Below are positions 28,220 through 36,316 of a stretch of 64,000 nucleotides of DNA, piece after piece. This stretch comes from Comamonadaceae bacterium (lineage in GTDB: Bacteria > Pseudomonadota > Gammaproteobacteria > Burkholderiales > Burkholderiaceae_C). A program made the position numbers and the translations under genes. The stretch is taken from contig CANFXC010000001.1 in NCBI GenBank assembly GCA_947450765.1, positions 1-64,000 of the forward strand, read 5' to 3'. The notes under the pieces were generated by a model. The model made no database searches and had not been told where the DNA came from. It was given only the letters and a program-made list of their open reading frames with translations. Every line of letters starts with the position of its first letter. Within the stretch, counting starts at the first letter, position 1.

Positions 28220-28284
28220 CGTCACTGCGAGCGCAGCGCGGCAGTCCATAACCCCTAGATTGCCGCGCTGCGCTCGCAATGACG
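28220..28284. repeat. 65-bp palindromic repeat element
   Basis: Arms of 24 bp (28220-28243 and 28261-28284) match with a single mismatch around a 17-nt loop. The arm core GCGAGCGCAGCGCGGCA is of the kind widely dispersed between genes in Comamonadaceae genomes. It sits between the Bug and MmgE/PrpD genes and could act as a terminator-like or mRNA-stabilising hairpin. No other copy was found in this window. Confidence 0.8.
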
Positions 28285-28357
28285 GAGGTGGCCTACTCAC
28301 CCGCGCTGACAAGCAACCTTTTTTCACAACCTCTGGCAGCTTCTGCCGAAAGACACC

Positions 28358-29734
28358 ATGGCCCGTAATACCCAGGTCGCCGCCGACCACAACGCCCCTC
28401 CTATCACGCAAATTTTGGCTAAATTTGTCGCCACCCATCCGTCCCGCGGCTGGAGCGATGCCGTCGACCATGACGCGCACCGGACCTTCACCAACTGGCT
28501 CGGCTGCGCTGTCGGCGCCGCTCACCACGAAGCCGCTGACGCTGCGCTGGCCGCTGCACAAATGTTCCAGCCCGCAGCGCAAGCCAGCGTGCTGGGCCGC
28601 AGCGAAAAAGTCGACATGGGCAGCGCAGCGCTGATCAACGGCATCACCTCACACACCTTTGACTTTGACGACACGCACCTGAAAACCATCATCCACCCGG
28701 CCGGCCCGGTGGCCTCGGCCATTTTGGCGCTGGCGGAACACATTCGCTCCACGGGCCGCGAATGCATCGACGCACTGGTCATCGGCATCGATGTCTCTTG
28801 CCGCGTTGGCAACGCCATGTACCCCGACCATTACGACCGCGGCTGGCACATCACCGGCTCGACCGGCACGCTGGGTGCAGCTGCCGCTTGCGCCCGCCTG
28901 CTCAAGCTGGACACCCAACAAACCGCCATGGCGCTGGGCATTGCAGCGTCGCAACCAGTCGGCATGCGCGAGCAGTTCGGCACCATGACCAAGCCTTTCC
29001 ATCCAGGCGGTGCAGCCCGCGCCGGCATGATGTCAGCGCTGCTGGCCAGCAAAGGTTTCACCGCCAGCCCGAAAGCTATAGAAGCACCGCGCGGCATGAT
29101 GCAAACCGTGTCAACCAAGAACGACTGGAACGAAATCACCGGCGAACTCGGCGAGCGCTTTGAAATCTCCTTCAACTCCTTCAAGCCCTTCGCTTGCGGC
29201 ATCGTGATCCACCCCAGCATCGACGCCTGCTCTCAGCTGCGCGCCCAAGGCGTCACGCCCGACCAAGTGCAAAGCATCGAACTCAAAGTGCATTCGCTGG
29301 TGCTGGAGCTGACCGGCAAAAAAGAACCTGCTGACGGCCTGCAAGCCAAGTTCAGCGTCTACCACGGCTGCGCCGCCGGCCTGACCTTTGGCTACGCCGC
29401 TGAAGACGAGTTCTCCGACGAGATCGTCAACCGCGCCGACATGGTGGCTTTGCGCCGCAAGGTCATCGCCACGGTGGATGATTCGATCGATGAAGCCAGT
29501 GCCGATGTCACCGCCGTGTTGAACGATGGCCGCCGCGTGCATGTGTTTGTGGAGCACGCCATCGGCTCGCTGCAAAACCCGATGACTGACAGCCTTCTGG
29601 AAGCCAAGTTTCACGGCCTGTCGGACGCAGTGTTGGGCGCTGAGCAAACCGCCGCCTTGCTGAAAGCCAGCTGGGCCATCGGACAAGCGGCCAATGTGTC
29701 GGCCTTGATCAAGCTTGCCACGACCGCAGCATGA
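28358..29734 (+). CDS. MmgE/PrpD-family protein (2-methylcitrate dehydratase/isomerase fold)
   Basis: 458 residues. The N-terminal all-alpha domain carries HTFDFDDTHLKTIIHP (residues 99-114), the family's catalytic region; GWHITGSTGTLGAAAA and PVGMREQFGTMTKPFHPGGAARAG follow. Relatives include PrpD (2-methylcitrate dehydratase), cis-aconitate decarboxylase and itaconate- or iminodisuccinate-processing enzymes, so the exact reaction is uncertain. It overlaps the next gene by 4 bp. With a GntR regulator and Bug receptor upstream, a carboxylate dehydration or epimerisation role is likely. Confidence 0.88.
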   Translation: MARNTQVAADHNAPPITQILAKFVATHPSRGWSDAVDHDAHRTFTNWLGCAVGAAHHEAADAALAAAQMFQPAAQASVLGRSEKVDMGSAALINGITSHTFDFDDTHLKTIIHPAGPVASAILALAEHIRSTGRECIDALVIGIDVSCRVGNAMYPDHYDRGWHITGSTGTLGAAAACARLLKLDTQQTAMALGIAASQPVGMREQFGTMTKPFHPGGAARAGMMSALLASKGFTASPKAIEAPRGMMQTVSTKNDWNEITGELGERFEISFNSFKPFACGIVIHPSIDACSQLRAQGVTPDQVQSIELKVHSLVLELTGKKEPADGLQAKFSVYHGCAAGLTFGYAAEDEFSDEIVNRADMVALRRKVIATVDDSIDEASADVTAVLNDGRRVHVFVEHAIGSLQNPMTDSLLEAKFHGLSDAVLGAEQTAALLKASWAIGQAANVSALIKLATTAA

Positions 29735-30729
29735 GCCTGAGCACATCACACGGCGGCGTGCCGCGCATTGTGGTGGTTGGCGACACCGAGCAGGCGCTGC
29801 GCCGGCTCGGCCATTGGGAAACCATTGAAGGCCAAGCACAGGTCAGCATGCACACTGGGCCCTTGAGTGGCCAGCCCTTGGTCGATGCATTGGAAGACGC
29901 TGACGCCGTGGTGCTGCTGCGCGACCGCACGCCGTTTGACGCGGCGCTGCTGGCGCAGTTGCCTAATTTGCGTTACGTCATCTTCACCGGCTCACGGAAC
30001 AACACGATTGACCTGCCCGCCTTGGCCGCCCGCGGCATTCCGGTGAGTTACACCGAGTGGGGGCCATCCAAAGACAGCACGTGTGAGATGACCTGGGCGC
30101 TGATTCTGGGCGCCGCCCGTCAGCTCGAACAGCAAACCGCCTTGCTGCGCCAGGGTCAATGGCGCGCTGGCACCGCCGAGCCTTTGGCCCGCGTGCTGCA
30201 CGGCCAAACACTCGGTTTGATTGGTCTGGGTGAGATCGGTGGTCGGGTCGCCAAAGTCGGACAAGCACTGGGCATGGACGTTATCACCTGGAGCCCACGC
30301 ATGACCGCCGAGCGGGCTGCCGCACAAGGCGTCACGGCGGTCTCGCTGGAAGACCTGCTGACGCGCTCGCAGGTGGTCAGTTTGCATCTGGTGGTCATCC
30401 CGGCCACGCGCCACTTGCTGAACGCTGAACGGCTGGCGCTGATGCGACCCGACAGCCTGCTCGTCAACACCTCACGCTCGGCACTGATTGACAGCGCAGC
30501 CTTGGTCAAAGCGCTGGAAAAAGGCCGTCCGGGGTTTGCAGCGCTGGACGTCTTTGACGTCGAGCCCCTGCCCCTGAACGACCCGCTGCGTGAGTTGCCC
30601 AATGTGCTGCTGACGCCGCACCTTGGCTTTGTTGCTGAGCCGGTGTTTCAACGCTTTGCAGACGGCGTCACCGAGTGCCTAGAAGCTTGGCTGGCCGAGA
30701 AACCGCTGGTGCGTGTGCTAACGGCCTGA
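29731..30729 (+). CDS. D-2-hydroxyacid dehydrogenase
   Basis: 332 residues. NAD-dependent Rossmann oxidoreductase: the nucleotide site is LGLIGLGEIGGRVAKVGQALGM, the catalytic Arg lies in VNTSRSALID, the Glu in DVFDVEPLP and the His in LLTPHLGF. Its start overlaps the MmgE/PrpD stop by 4 bp (ATGA), so the two act together, perhaps reducing or oxidising a 2-keto/2-hydroxy intermediate of the imported acid. The precise substrate is not readable. Confidence 0.92.
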   Translation: MSLSTSHGGVPRIVVVGDTEQALRRLGHWETIEGQAQVSMHTGPLSGQPLVDALEDADAVVLLRDRTPFDAALLAQLPNLRYVIFTGSRNNTIDLPALAARGIPVSYTEWGPSKDSTCEMTWALILGAARQLEQQTALLRQGQWRAGTAEPLARVLHGQTLGLIGLGEIGGRVAKVGQALGMDVITWSPRMTAERAAAQGVTAVSLEDLLTRSQVVSLHLVVIPATRHLLNAERLALMRPDSLLVNTSRSALIDSAALVKALEKGRPGFAALDVFDVEPLPLNDPLRELPNVLLTPHLGFVAEPVFQRFADGVTECLEAWLAEKPLVRVLTA

Positions 30730-30747
30730 TGAGCAGAAGGCAGATGT

Positions 30748-31122
30748 TTACAAAGCGGATGGGTTAGCGCCCATCCGGTCAAACTTTTTGAAATACTCAC
30801 GCGCCAAACTCACCAACTGCGGGTCTGTCGGATGGTCGCTGGCGACACTGCCCACGATGAGCGTACCGATGCTGGGCTGCTGCTGCAAACACCATTCCCG
30901 AAACTGGCCATGCGTCAGACCGGGGCCGGTCAGCAAGACCTCGTGCACGCCCTGCAGAGCCTTCGCGACGTCCGCGAACAAGCCCGACAAATCGGTGGCC
31001 TTGCCTTGGTGTTGATGGTGGCTGCGTGACTTGATGCGTTGGCTTTCAACGTGCTCCCGGTCAAACATCAGCACATGCGCTTCCTGCTGGTCAATCCAAA
31101 CTACGGCGTGAAAAGTTGTCAT
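30748..31122 (-). CDS. Release-factor-like small protein ('translational machinery protein' type)
   Basis: 124 residues. The start TFHAVVWIDQQEAHVLMFDREHV is characteristic of small bacterial proteins resembling domain 3 of archaeal/eukaryotic release factor 1, often annotated as translational machinery protein; a His-rich loop RSHHQHQGK follows and the central VLLTGPGLTHGQFREW fits that fold. The exact role is unproven. It lies 11 bp downstream of a DksA-like gene, probably in one transcript, near rpoH and under two FNR-like boxes, suggesting a stress or low-oxygen function. Confidence 0.7.
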   Translation of the reverse strand: MTTFHAVVWIDQQEAHVLMFDREHVESQRIKSRSHHQHQGKATDLSGLFADVAKALQGVHEVLLTGPGLTHGQFREWCLQQQPSIGTLIVGSVASDHPTDPQLVSLAREYFKKFDRMGANPSAL

Positions 31123-31133
31123 TTATCGAGTCC

Positions 31134-31517
31134 TTAAAGATGAATGTGTTCAATTTTTTCTTGGCATGGCAAGCAACGCTGAACTTCAGGCTTGGCCTTG
31201 AGTCGGGCCTCTGGAATAACCGCTGCGCAATCAATGCAGACACCGTACGTGCCGGCGTCCAAGCGCAGCAACGCCAATTCGAGTTCGGCGAGTTCGGCCG
31301 TTTCATGCTCGTTGATGGCGAACTCCAAGTCACGCGCCGAGGTGACTTGCGCGTGTGAATCTTCCGCACTCATGAAATGATCGGCCGCCACATCAGCACG
31401 GCTTCGACTGCCACCGCGTTGGTCTGCGATTTGTGCCAGCAAAGCAGAGCGCAGCGCCTGCAACTGCTGGCGGTAAGCCTGAAGGTCTTGTTGAGATTTC
31501 AAAGAACTGCTCCTCAT
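31134..31517 (-). CDS. TraR/DksA-family zinc-finger protein
   Basis: 127 residues from the ATG at 31517 (a TTG at 31532 is an alternative). An N-terminal coiled-coil-forming region is followed by a four-cysteine zinc finger, C94-x2-C97-x17-C115-x2-C118 (GVCIDCAAVIPEARLKAKPEVQ region). The family binds RNA polymerase through the secondary channel and modulates stress and ppGpp responses. The DxxDxA tip of true DksA is not obvious, so it is a DksA-like relative. It shares a 310-bp upstream region with divergent rpoH. Confidence 0.85.
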   Translation of the reverse strand: MRSSSLKSQQDLQAYRQQLQALRSALLAQIADQRGGSRSRADVAADHFMSAEDSHAQVTSARDLEFAINEHETAELAELELALLRLDAGTYGVCIDCAAVIPEARLKAKPEVQRCLPCQEKIEHIHL

Positions 31518-31558
31518 GTTGAATGAGGACAATCCTAGGCCGATGCCTTGCCGCCAAT

Positions 31559-31572
31559 TAGATCTACATCAA
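31559..31572. promoter_or_regulatory. Candidate FNR/ANR box 1
   Basis: TAGAT-CTAC-ATCAA matches the FNR consensus TTGAT-N4-ATCAA at 9 of 10 positions. It lies 42 bp upstream of the DksA-like ATG, near the position of an activator site for that gene. Identified by pattern only. Confidence 0.55.
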
Positions 31573-31647
31573 GAAAAGGCCATATCACCAGGCGGACTGC
31601 GGCCAGCACTGACCCAGCTCTTCCATCCTGTCTTATTCACGTGGAAG

Positions 31648-31661
31648 GTGATGAACATCAA
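31648..31661. promoter_or_regulatory. Candidate FNR/ANR box 2
   Basis: GTGAT-GAAC-ATCAA matches TTGAT-N4-ATCAA at 9 of 10 positions. It sits 89 bp from box 1 and 166 bp before rpoH, so it could serve either divergent gene. Confidence 0.5.
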
Positions 31662-31772
31662 AGTCTTCGGGCATTTTTTACTTGAAACTGCTTAAAAACG
31701 CCTACAGGCATGTTCAGGGCCCAGAGCCGCATGATGATGGCGTGAACACACAAGGGTCATACCCGCTGATCT

Positions 31773-31799
31773 TTAGCACTCCGCTATAGAGAGTGCTAA
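31773..31799. promoter_or_regulatory. Perfect CIRCE operator upstream of rpoH
   Basis: TTAGCACTC (31773-31781), a 9-nt spacer and GAGTGCTAA (31791-31799) form the exact CIRCE consensus bound by HrcA. The element ends 28 bp before the rpoH start codon. Its spacer contains TATAGA, a possible -10 hexamer, so bound HrcA would block polymerase. An hrcA gene is present at 6815-7831. Confidence 0.93.
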
Positions 31800-31827
31800 C
31801 ATTTATGCTTGACGAAAGGAGTCTCTG

Positions 31828-32781
31828 ATGACACTCGCAACCGGTCAAACTGACACCAGTACAAGCGCCATGGCGCTGACCACCCCTTGGGCCAGCGCTT
31901 CAAGCCTGCTGCCCCCGCTTGGCAATTTGGATGCTTATATTTCGGCGGTGAACCGCCTGCCCATGCTGACTTTGGCAGAAGAGCAGGAATTTGGCCGCAA
32001 GCTCAAGGAAGAGAACGACCTTGAGTCCGCCAGTAAGTTAGTGCTCTCTCACTTACGCCTTGTGGTGTCTGTGTCGCGCAAATACTTGGGTTACGGCCTG
32101 CCCCACGGCGACCTGATTCAAGAGGGCAACATCGGCCTGATGAAAGCCGTCAAACGCTTTGACCCAGACCAAAATGTCCGGCTGGTGAGCTACGCTTTGC
32201 ACTGGATCAGAGCCGAGATCCATGAGTACATTCTGAAGAATTGGCGCATGGTCAAAATGGCCACGACCAAGGCGCAGCGCAAGCTGTTTTTCAATTTGCG
32301 CTCCATGAAGCAAGGTTTCAAAGACGATGCCGGCACGGCCACGCACCGCGATACTTTGACCTCGGCGCAGATTGATTCGATGGCCAAGACGCTGAACGTC
32401 AAGCGTGAAGAAGTCATTGAAATGGAGCAGCGCATGTCGGGCGGCGACACGCTGCTAGACCCTAGCCCGAGCGATGACGGTGAGGACGCCTTCGGCCCTA
32501 TCGCCTATCTGTCTGACGCCAGCCATGAACCGACGGCCTTGATCGAGTCATATCAGCGCGACGTACTGGCCACCGACGGCATCACGGCGGCGCTGCAAGA
32601 GCTCGACCCCCGCTCACGCCGAATTGTCGAAGAGCGGTGGTTGAATGTGAACGACGATGGCTCAGGCGGCATGACGCTGCATGATCTGGCGTCTGAATAC
32701 CAAGTCAGCGCTGAGCGTATTCGCCAGATTGAAGTGGCCGCCATGAAGAAGATGAAAAAAGTCTTGGCGGTTTACGCTTGA
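31828..32781 (+). CDS. rpoH: RNA polymerase heat-shock sigma factor (sigma-32)
   Basis: 317 residues. Sigma-70 family: region 2 is IQEGNIGLMKAVKRFDPDQNVRLVSYALHWIRAEIHEYIL and region 4 has LHDLASEYQVSAERIRQIEVAAMKK. The RpoH-specific box reads AQRKLFFNLR, which separates it from RpoD and RpoS. AAAGGAG lies 6 bp before the ATG at 31828. A perfect CIRCE just upstream implies control by HrcA in addition to any protein-level control. It converges with the sco gene. Confidence 0.97.
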   Translation: MTLATGQTDTSTSAMALTTPWASASSLLPPLGNLDAYISAVNRLPMLTLAEEQEFGRKLKEENDLESASKLVLSHLRLVVSVSRKYLGYGLPHGDLIQEGNIGLMKAVKRFDPDQNVRLVSYALHWIRAEIHEYILKNWRMVKMATTKAQRKLFFNLRSMKQGFKDDAGTATHRDTLTSAQIDSMAKTLNVKREEVIEMEQRMSGGDTLLDPSPSDDGEDAFGPIAYLSDASHEPTALIESYQRDVLATDGITAALQELDPRSRRIVEERWLNVNDDGSGGMTLHDLASEYQVSAERIRQIEVAAMKKMKKVLAVYA

Positions 32782-32792
32782 GACCCCACGCT

Positions 32793-33410
32793 TTACTTCA
32801 GCAGCAGCGCGACGTCTGAAGCCAGCGCCTCGGCACCCGATCCGTAGCGCGTGTAAAGCCGCACACGGCCTTCCGGGTCAAAAACGTAGCTGCCCGCTGA
32901 GTGGTCCATGGTGTAACTGCCAGCGGTCTTGCCTTCGCTCTTCTTGTAGTAAATCTTGAATGCTTTGGCGACCTCGGGTAATTGTTCCAGCGTTGGCCGC
33001 AGGGCGACAAAAGTCGGGTCGAAATTAGCCATGTAGGCCTTGAGCACTTCTTCGGTGTCACGCTCGGGGTCGACCGTGATGAAGATGCCCTGCAAGCGAT
33101 CACCTTGGCTGCCAAGTTTGCGCTTCACTTCCGCCAATTCGGTCAATGCAGTCGGGCACACATCTGGGCATTGGGTGAACCCGAAGAACACCACCACGAC
33201 CTTGCCCTTGAAGTCTTGCAAGCTGCGCTGCACGCCGTTGTGATCACTTAAGCTGAAGCCACTGGCGTAGTCGGCACCGGTGATGTCGATGCTTTTGAAC
33301 TGCGGTTTGTCAGGGCTGCAGGCGCTCAGCGCTGCAACTGCCAACACGGCGGTCACAGATTTCAGAAGCGTCCGACGGCGGCTCAAAGTAGCCAAGTTGA
33401 TGATGGTCAT
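32793..33410 (-). CDS. Sco1/SenC copper chaperone lipoprotein
   Basis: 205 residues. Lipobox LSAC places the lipidated Cys at 31. The thioredoxin-fold domain has [15 protein letters not shown] with the copper-binding Cys81 and Cys85, and a distal His in [10 protein letters not shown]. Sco delivers copper to the CuA site of cytochrome oxidase subunit II. It overlaps ctaB by 4 bp and is the last gene of the minus-strand oxidase-assembly run. Confidence 0.95.
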   Translation of the reverse strand: MTIINLATLSRRRTLLKSVTAVLAVAALSACSPDKPQFKSIDITGADYASGFSLSDHNGVQRSLQDFKGKVVVVFFGFTQCPDVCPTALTELAEVKRKLGSQGDRLQGIFITVDPERDTEEVLKAYMANFDPTFVALRPTLEQLPEVAKAFKIYYKKSEGKTAGSYTMDHSAGSYVFDPEGRVRLYTRYGSGAEALASDVALLLK

Positions 33411-34327
33411 ATGAGGTAGTGGTCTACCAGCAAGGCGGCAAACAGCAAGGACAAATGGATCAGGGAAAACCGGAAGGTTTTGCGCGCCAACGCGTCAGAA
33501 TATTCGCGTAAGAGCCGCCAGGCATACCAGCTGAAGCCGATGCTCAGAATCACTGCGGCTGCCAGATAAAACCAGCCGCTCATCTGAAACACAAAGGGCA
33601 TCAAGCAGGCCGCGAACAGCACCAGCGTGTAGAGAAAAATTTGCAATCGTGTGAACTCATTGCCATGCGTCACCGGCAACATCGGCAGTCCCGACTTGCG
33701 GTATTCCTCGACGCGGTACAGTGCCAGCGCCCAAAAATGCGGCGGCGTCCACAAAAAGATGATGAGGAACAAAATCAGCGCTTCAGGCCCGACATTGCCG
33801 GTCATGGCCGACCAACCCAGCACCGGCGGCATGGCACCAGAAGCACCGCCAATGACGATGTTTTGTGGCGTCAGCGGCTTCAAGATGACGGTGTACACCA
33901 CGGCATAGCCGACAAAGGTGGCAAACGTCAGCCACATGGTCAAGGGGTTCACCCAGACATACAAAATCCATGAGCCAACCGCACACAGCAGCGCCGAAAA
34001 ACCCAGCGTCAAGGCGTTGTTCAGCTGCCCCTGAGCGGTAGGACGCCATGCAGTGCGCCGCATCTTCGAGTCAATTTGTTGCTCAACCAGACAGTTGAAC
34101 GCTGCCGCCGCACCGGCCACCAGCCAGATTCCGGCACAGGCGATCAGGGCCAGCTGCACGTCGGCCAAGCTCGGCACCCCCGGCACGGCCAAGACCATGC
34201 CGATGAGCGCGCAAAACACAATCAGCTGCACCACACGTGGTTTGGTCAGCGCATAAAACTGCGCCCAGCGGGAGACTAGAAAAGGGAGCGGTGCACTCGG
34301 AGCAGGGGAAGGTTCAGTAGGATTCAT
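33407..34327 (-). CDS. ctaB: Protoheme IX farnesyltransferase (heme O synthase)
   Basis: 306 residues from [10 protein letters not shown] at 34327. Adds a farnesyl group to heme b to make heme O. It is a polytopic UbiA-family prenyltransferase with about nine helices; the loop [19 protein letters not shown] and the later [20 protein letters not shown] are the characteristic heme/prenyl-binding motifs. It lies 19 bp after ctaA, whose product converts heme O to heme A. Confidence 0.97.
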   Translation of the reverse strand: MNPTEPSPAPSAPLPFLVSRWAQFYALTKPRVVQLIVFCALIGMVLAVPGVPSLADVQLALIACAGIWLVAGAAAAFNCLVEQQIDSKMRRTAWRPTAQGQLNNALTLGFSALLCAVGSWILYVWVNPLTMWLTFATFVGYAVVYTVILKPLTPQNIVIGGASGAMPPVLGWSAMTGNVGPEALILFLIIFLWTPPHFWALALYRVEEYRKSGLPMLPVTHGNEFTRLQIFLYTLVLFAACLMPFVFQMSGWFYLAAAVILSIGFSWYAWRLLREYSDALARKTFRFSLIHLSLLFAALLVDHYLI

Positions 34328-34346
34328 GCGGACAATCGTGAAGCAT

Positions 34347-35525
34347 TCAATTTTCGCGCATAACTGGCCGCGCGGCACGGCGGCAAGAAAACAAAGCGCC
34401 GGTCATCACCACCACCAAGGCCGCAGCGCCACCGGTGTGCGAGACAGCGGCCATCAAGGGCCAGCCAAGCACCACATTGCTGACGCCAGTCACCAGTTGC
34501 CACAACACCAACGCCACCATCCAATGGGCATGCATGCGCATACCGGGCGCGCGGTACAACTGACGCGCCAGCAGCAACAGCGCCGCAAACACCAAGTAAG
34601 CCGACAGCCGGTGCACGTAGTGAATAGCGGTCAACGCCTCAAAAGTGAAGTTAGCATCGCCATGGCCCGCGCCGAGTTCACGCCAGAGCGTGAAGCCCAG
34701 CCGGAAATCCATGGCCGGCCAGAAGGAACCTTGGCAAGACGGAAATTCAGTGCAGGCCAGAACAGCGTAATTAGTGCTGACCCAGCCGCCCAAAGCGATC
34801 TGTAGCCACAGCAGTGCAAAACCCACGACCAACCACCACCACGTGCTGCGCGGCACAGTCACCACCGGCACATCGCCAGCGGCCACTGCAAAGCGTGCCG
34901 ACTGCGCGCGCAACAAAGCCAGCAAGACCATGCCGCCAAGCAAATGCAGCGTGACGATGGCTGGAAAGAGTTTCATGGTGACTGTCAGCGCGCCAAAAGC
35001 GCCCTGCAGACAAACCCAAACCAAAGTCAGCGTCGGCCACCACGGTTGCAACACATCGGACGCGCTAGACCCGGCAGACGAGGCCACCGGTTCGCGCTGC
35101 AAACGAGCTTGCCGACGTGCCATCCAAGTGACGGCGGTCAACGTCAATATCAGCACGCCAACGCCAGTCGCCAAGTAGCGGTGAATCATCTCGATCCAGG
35201 CTTTCGGATGCGTCACCGGCCCTGTCGGCATGGCCGCTTGTGCTTGCGTGATGTCGGCGTGTGCGCCCAGCGGACTGGCATTGCCGTAACAACCCGGCCA
35301 GTCCGGACACCCAAGACCAGAATCAGTCAGCCGGGTGAAGGCGCCAAACAGCACCAAGTCAAAGGTCAAAAACAGGGTCACCAGCGTCAGCATGCGCAAC
35401 CGATGCGGCAACGGTGCGTTGCGGCTGCGCAGCCAGACCCAAGCCAGCGGGCCGAGCGCCACTGTCAGGCCCATCAGCATCAGGCGAATGGCCGGGCTGA
35501 GGTCGTAAAGTGCTTGTTCCGTCAT
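34347..35525 (-). CDS. ctaA: Heme A synthase (COX15/CtaA)
   Basis: 392 residues, of the longer proteobacterial COX15 type. Oxidises the C8 methyl of heme O. About eight helices; heme-ligand histidines are in the segments near [34 protein letters not shown] and [11 protein letters not shown]. The first external loop contains [12 protein letters not shown], whose cysteine pair is a feature of the family, and a further CxxxxxC occurs in [11 protein letters not shown]. It is followed by ctaB 19 bp downstream. Confidence 0.96.
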   Translation of the reverse strand: MTEQALYDLSPAIRLMLMGLTVALGPLAWVWLRSRNAPLPHRLRMLTLVTLFLTFDLVLFGAFTRLTDSGLGCPDWPGCYGNASPLGAHADITQAQAAMPTGPVTHPKAWIEMIHRYLATGVGVLILTLTAVTWMARRQARLQREPVASSAGSSASDVLQPWWPTLTLVWVCLQGAFGALTVTMKLFPAIVTLHLLGGMVLLALLRAQSARFAVAAGDVPVVTVPRSTWWWLVVGFALLWLQIALGGWVSTNYAVLACTEFPSCQGSFWPAMDFRLGFTLWRELGAGHGDANFTFEALTAIHYVHRLSAYLVFAALLLLARQLYRAPGMRMHAHWMVALVLWQLVTGVSNVVLGWPLMAAVSHTGGAAALVVVMTGALFSCRRAARPVMREN

Positions 35526-35560
35526 GGTTGCGGCTAAGAATGTGTCATTGGGTAGGGCGT

Positions 35561-36307
35561 TCAGGGTTTGGCTGCTTGGCTGCTGGCTTGAACAGCCGTT
35601 GGGCGACCTTCATTGTCCCAACTACTGGAAGCACGCAGCAGGCGTTCAAGATCGGTCTTGGCTTTGGCCGCGCCGCCAGCATCCATCGCCGCCGGAAAAC
35701 GCATCATCCAATTGCCCATCGGATCGACCAGGTACAAATGGTCGGCCAGGCCTTGGCCGGGCGCGGCTTCTAACCATTGCGCCAGATCAGCGGGGCTCAC
35801 GCGCAGCACCGTAGCACCTTTGAGTGCCGGCTCGAGTGCAAGCGGAATCGGCGCGTCGTCACTGACCAGCCAGACCCAATCAAGCCGGTCTTTTTCACGT
35901 CCTAAAGACTCACGCAACTGCCTTTGAAAGTACAAATTCTGTTGACACAGCGCATCACAGGCACCACTGGCCACGCTGATCAACAACCATTGGTCTTTGA
36001 GCGCACTCAAAGGCACACTTGATCCGTCTGGTGATGTGACATTGAATGACGGCAAGGACCGCTGAGGCGTGATGAGCTCACCATAATTGCGCCGGCCTTC
36101 AGGCCGCACCACGTAATACATGAAGTAAGAGGCAATCACAGGAGCGGCGCAGACCAGCAAGATGATCAGCATCTTCAGGCGCCCGTTGGTATTGACTTGG
36201 GCGGTTGGGTCGACTCGCGGCAGTTCGTGCACCGTGAGCCCCAGCGGCTGGTCCTGATCGGGGCGATTCTGCTCTGTGGTTCGTGGTGAAGGCGGCTCAA
36301 TGGACAT
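35561..36307 (-). CDS. Membrane-anchored Sco/thioredoxin-like protein of the cox cluster
   Basis: 248 residues. A cytosolic Pro-rich N terminus, one transmembrane helix (about 45-66), then a periplasmic domain with SGACDALCQQN, a C-x3-C pair (C117, C121) at the position used for copper in Sco, and the following SLPSFNVTSPDG...LKDQWLLISV like a thioredoxin fold. It stands between the SURF1 gene (9 bp) and ctaA (35 bp), always on the same strand, so oxidase assembly, perhaps as a second copper or thiol protein, is likely. No family name is certain. Confidence 0.75.
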   Translation of the reverse strand: MSIEPPSPRTTEQNRPDQDQPLGLTVHELPRVDPTAQVNTNGRLKMLIILLVCAAPVIASYFMYYVVRPEGRRNYGELITPQRSLPSFNVTSPDGSSVPLSALKDQWLLISVASGACDALCQQNLYFQRQLRESLGREKDRLDWVWLVSDDAPIPLALEPALKGATVLRVSPADLAQWLEAAPGQGLADHLYLVDPMGNWMMRFPAAMDAGGAAKAKTDLERLLRASSSWDNEGRPTAVQASSQAAKP

Positions 36308-36316
36308 GGCGGATCA

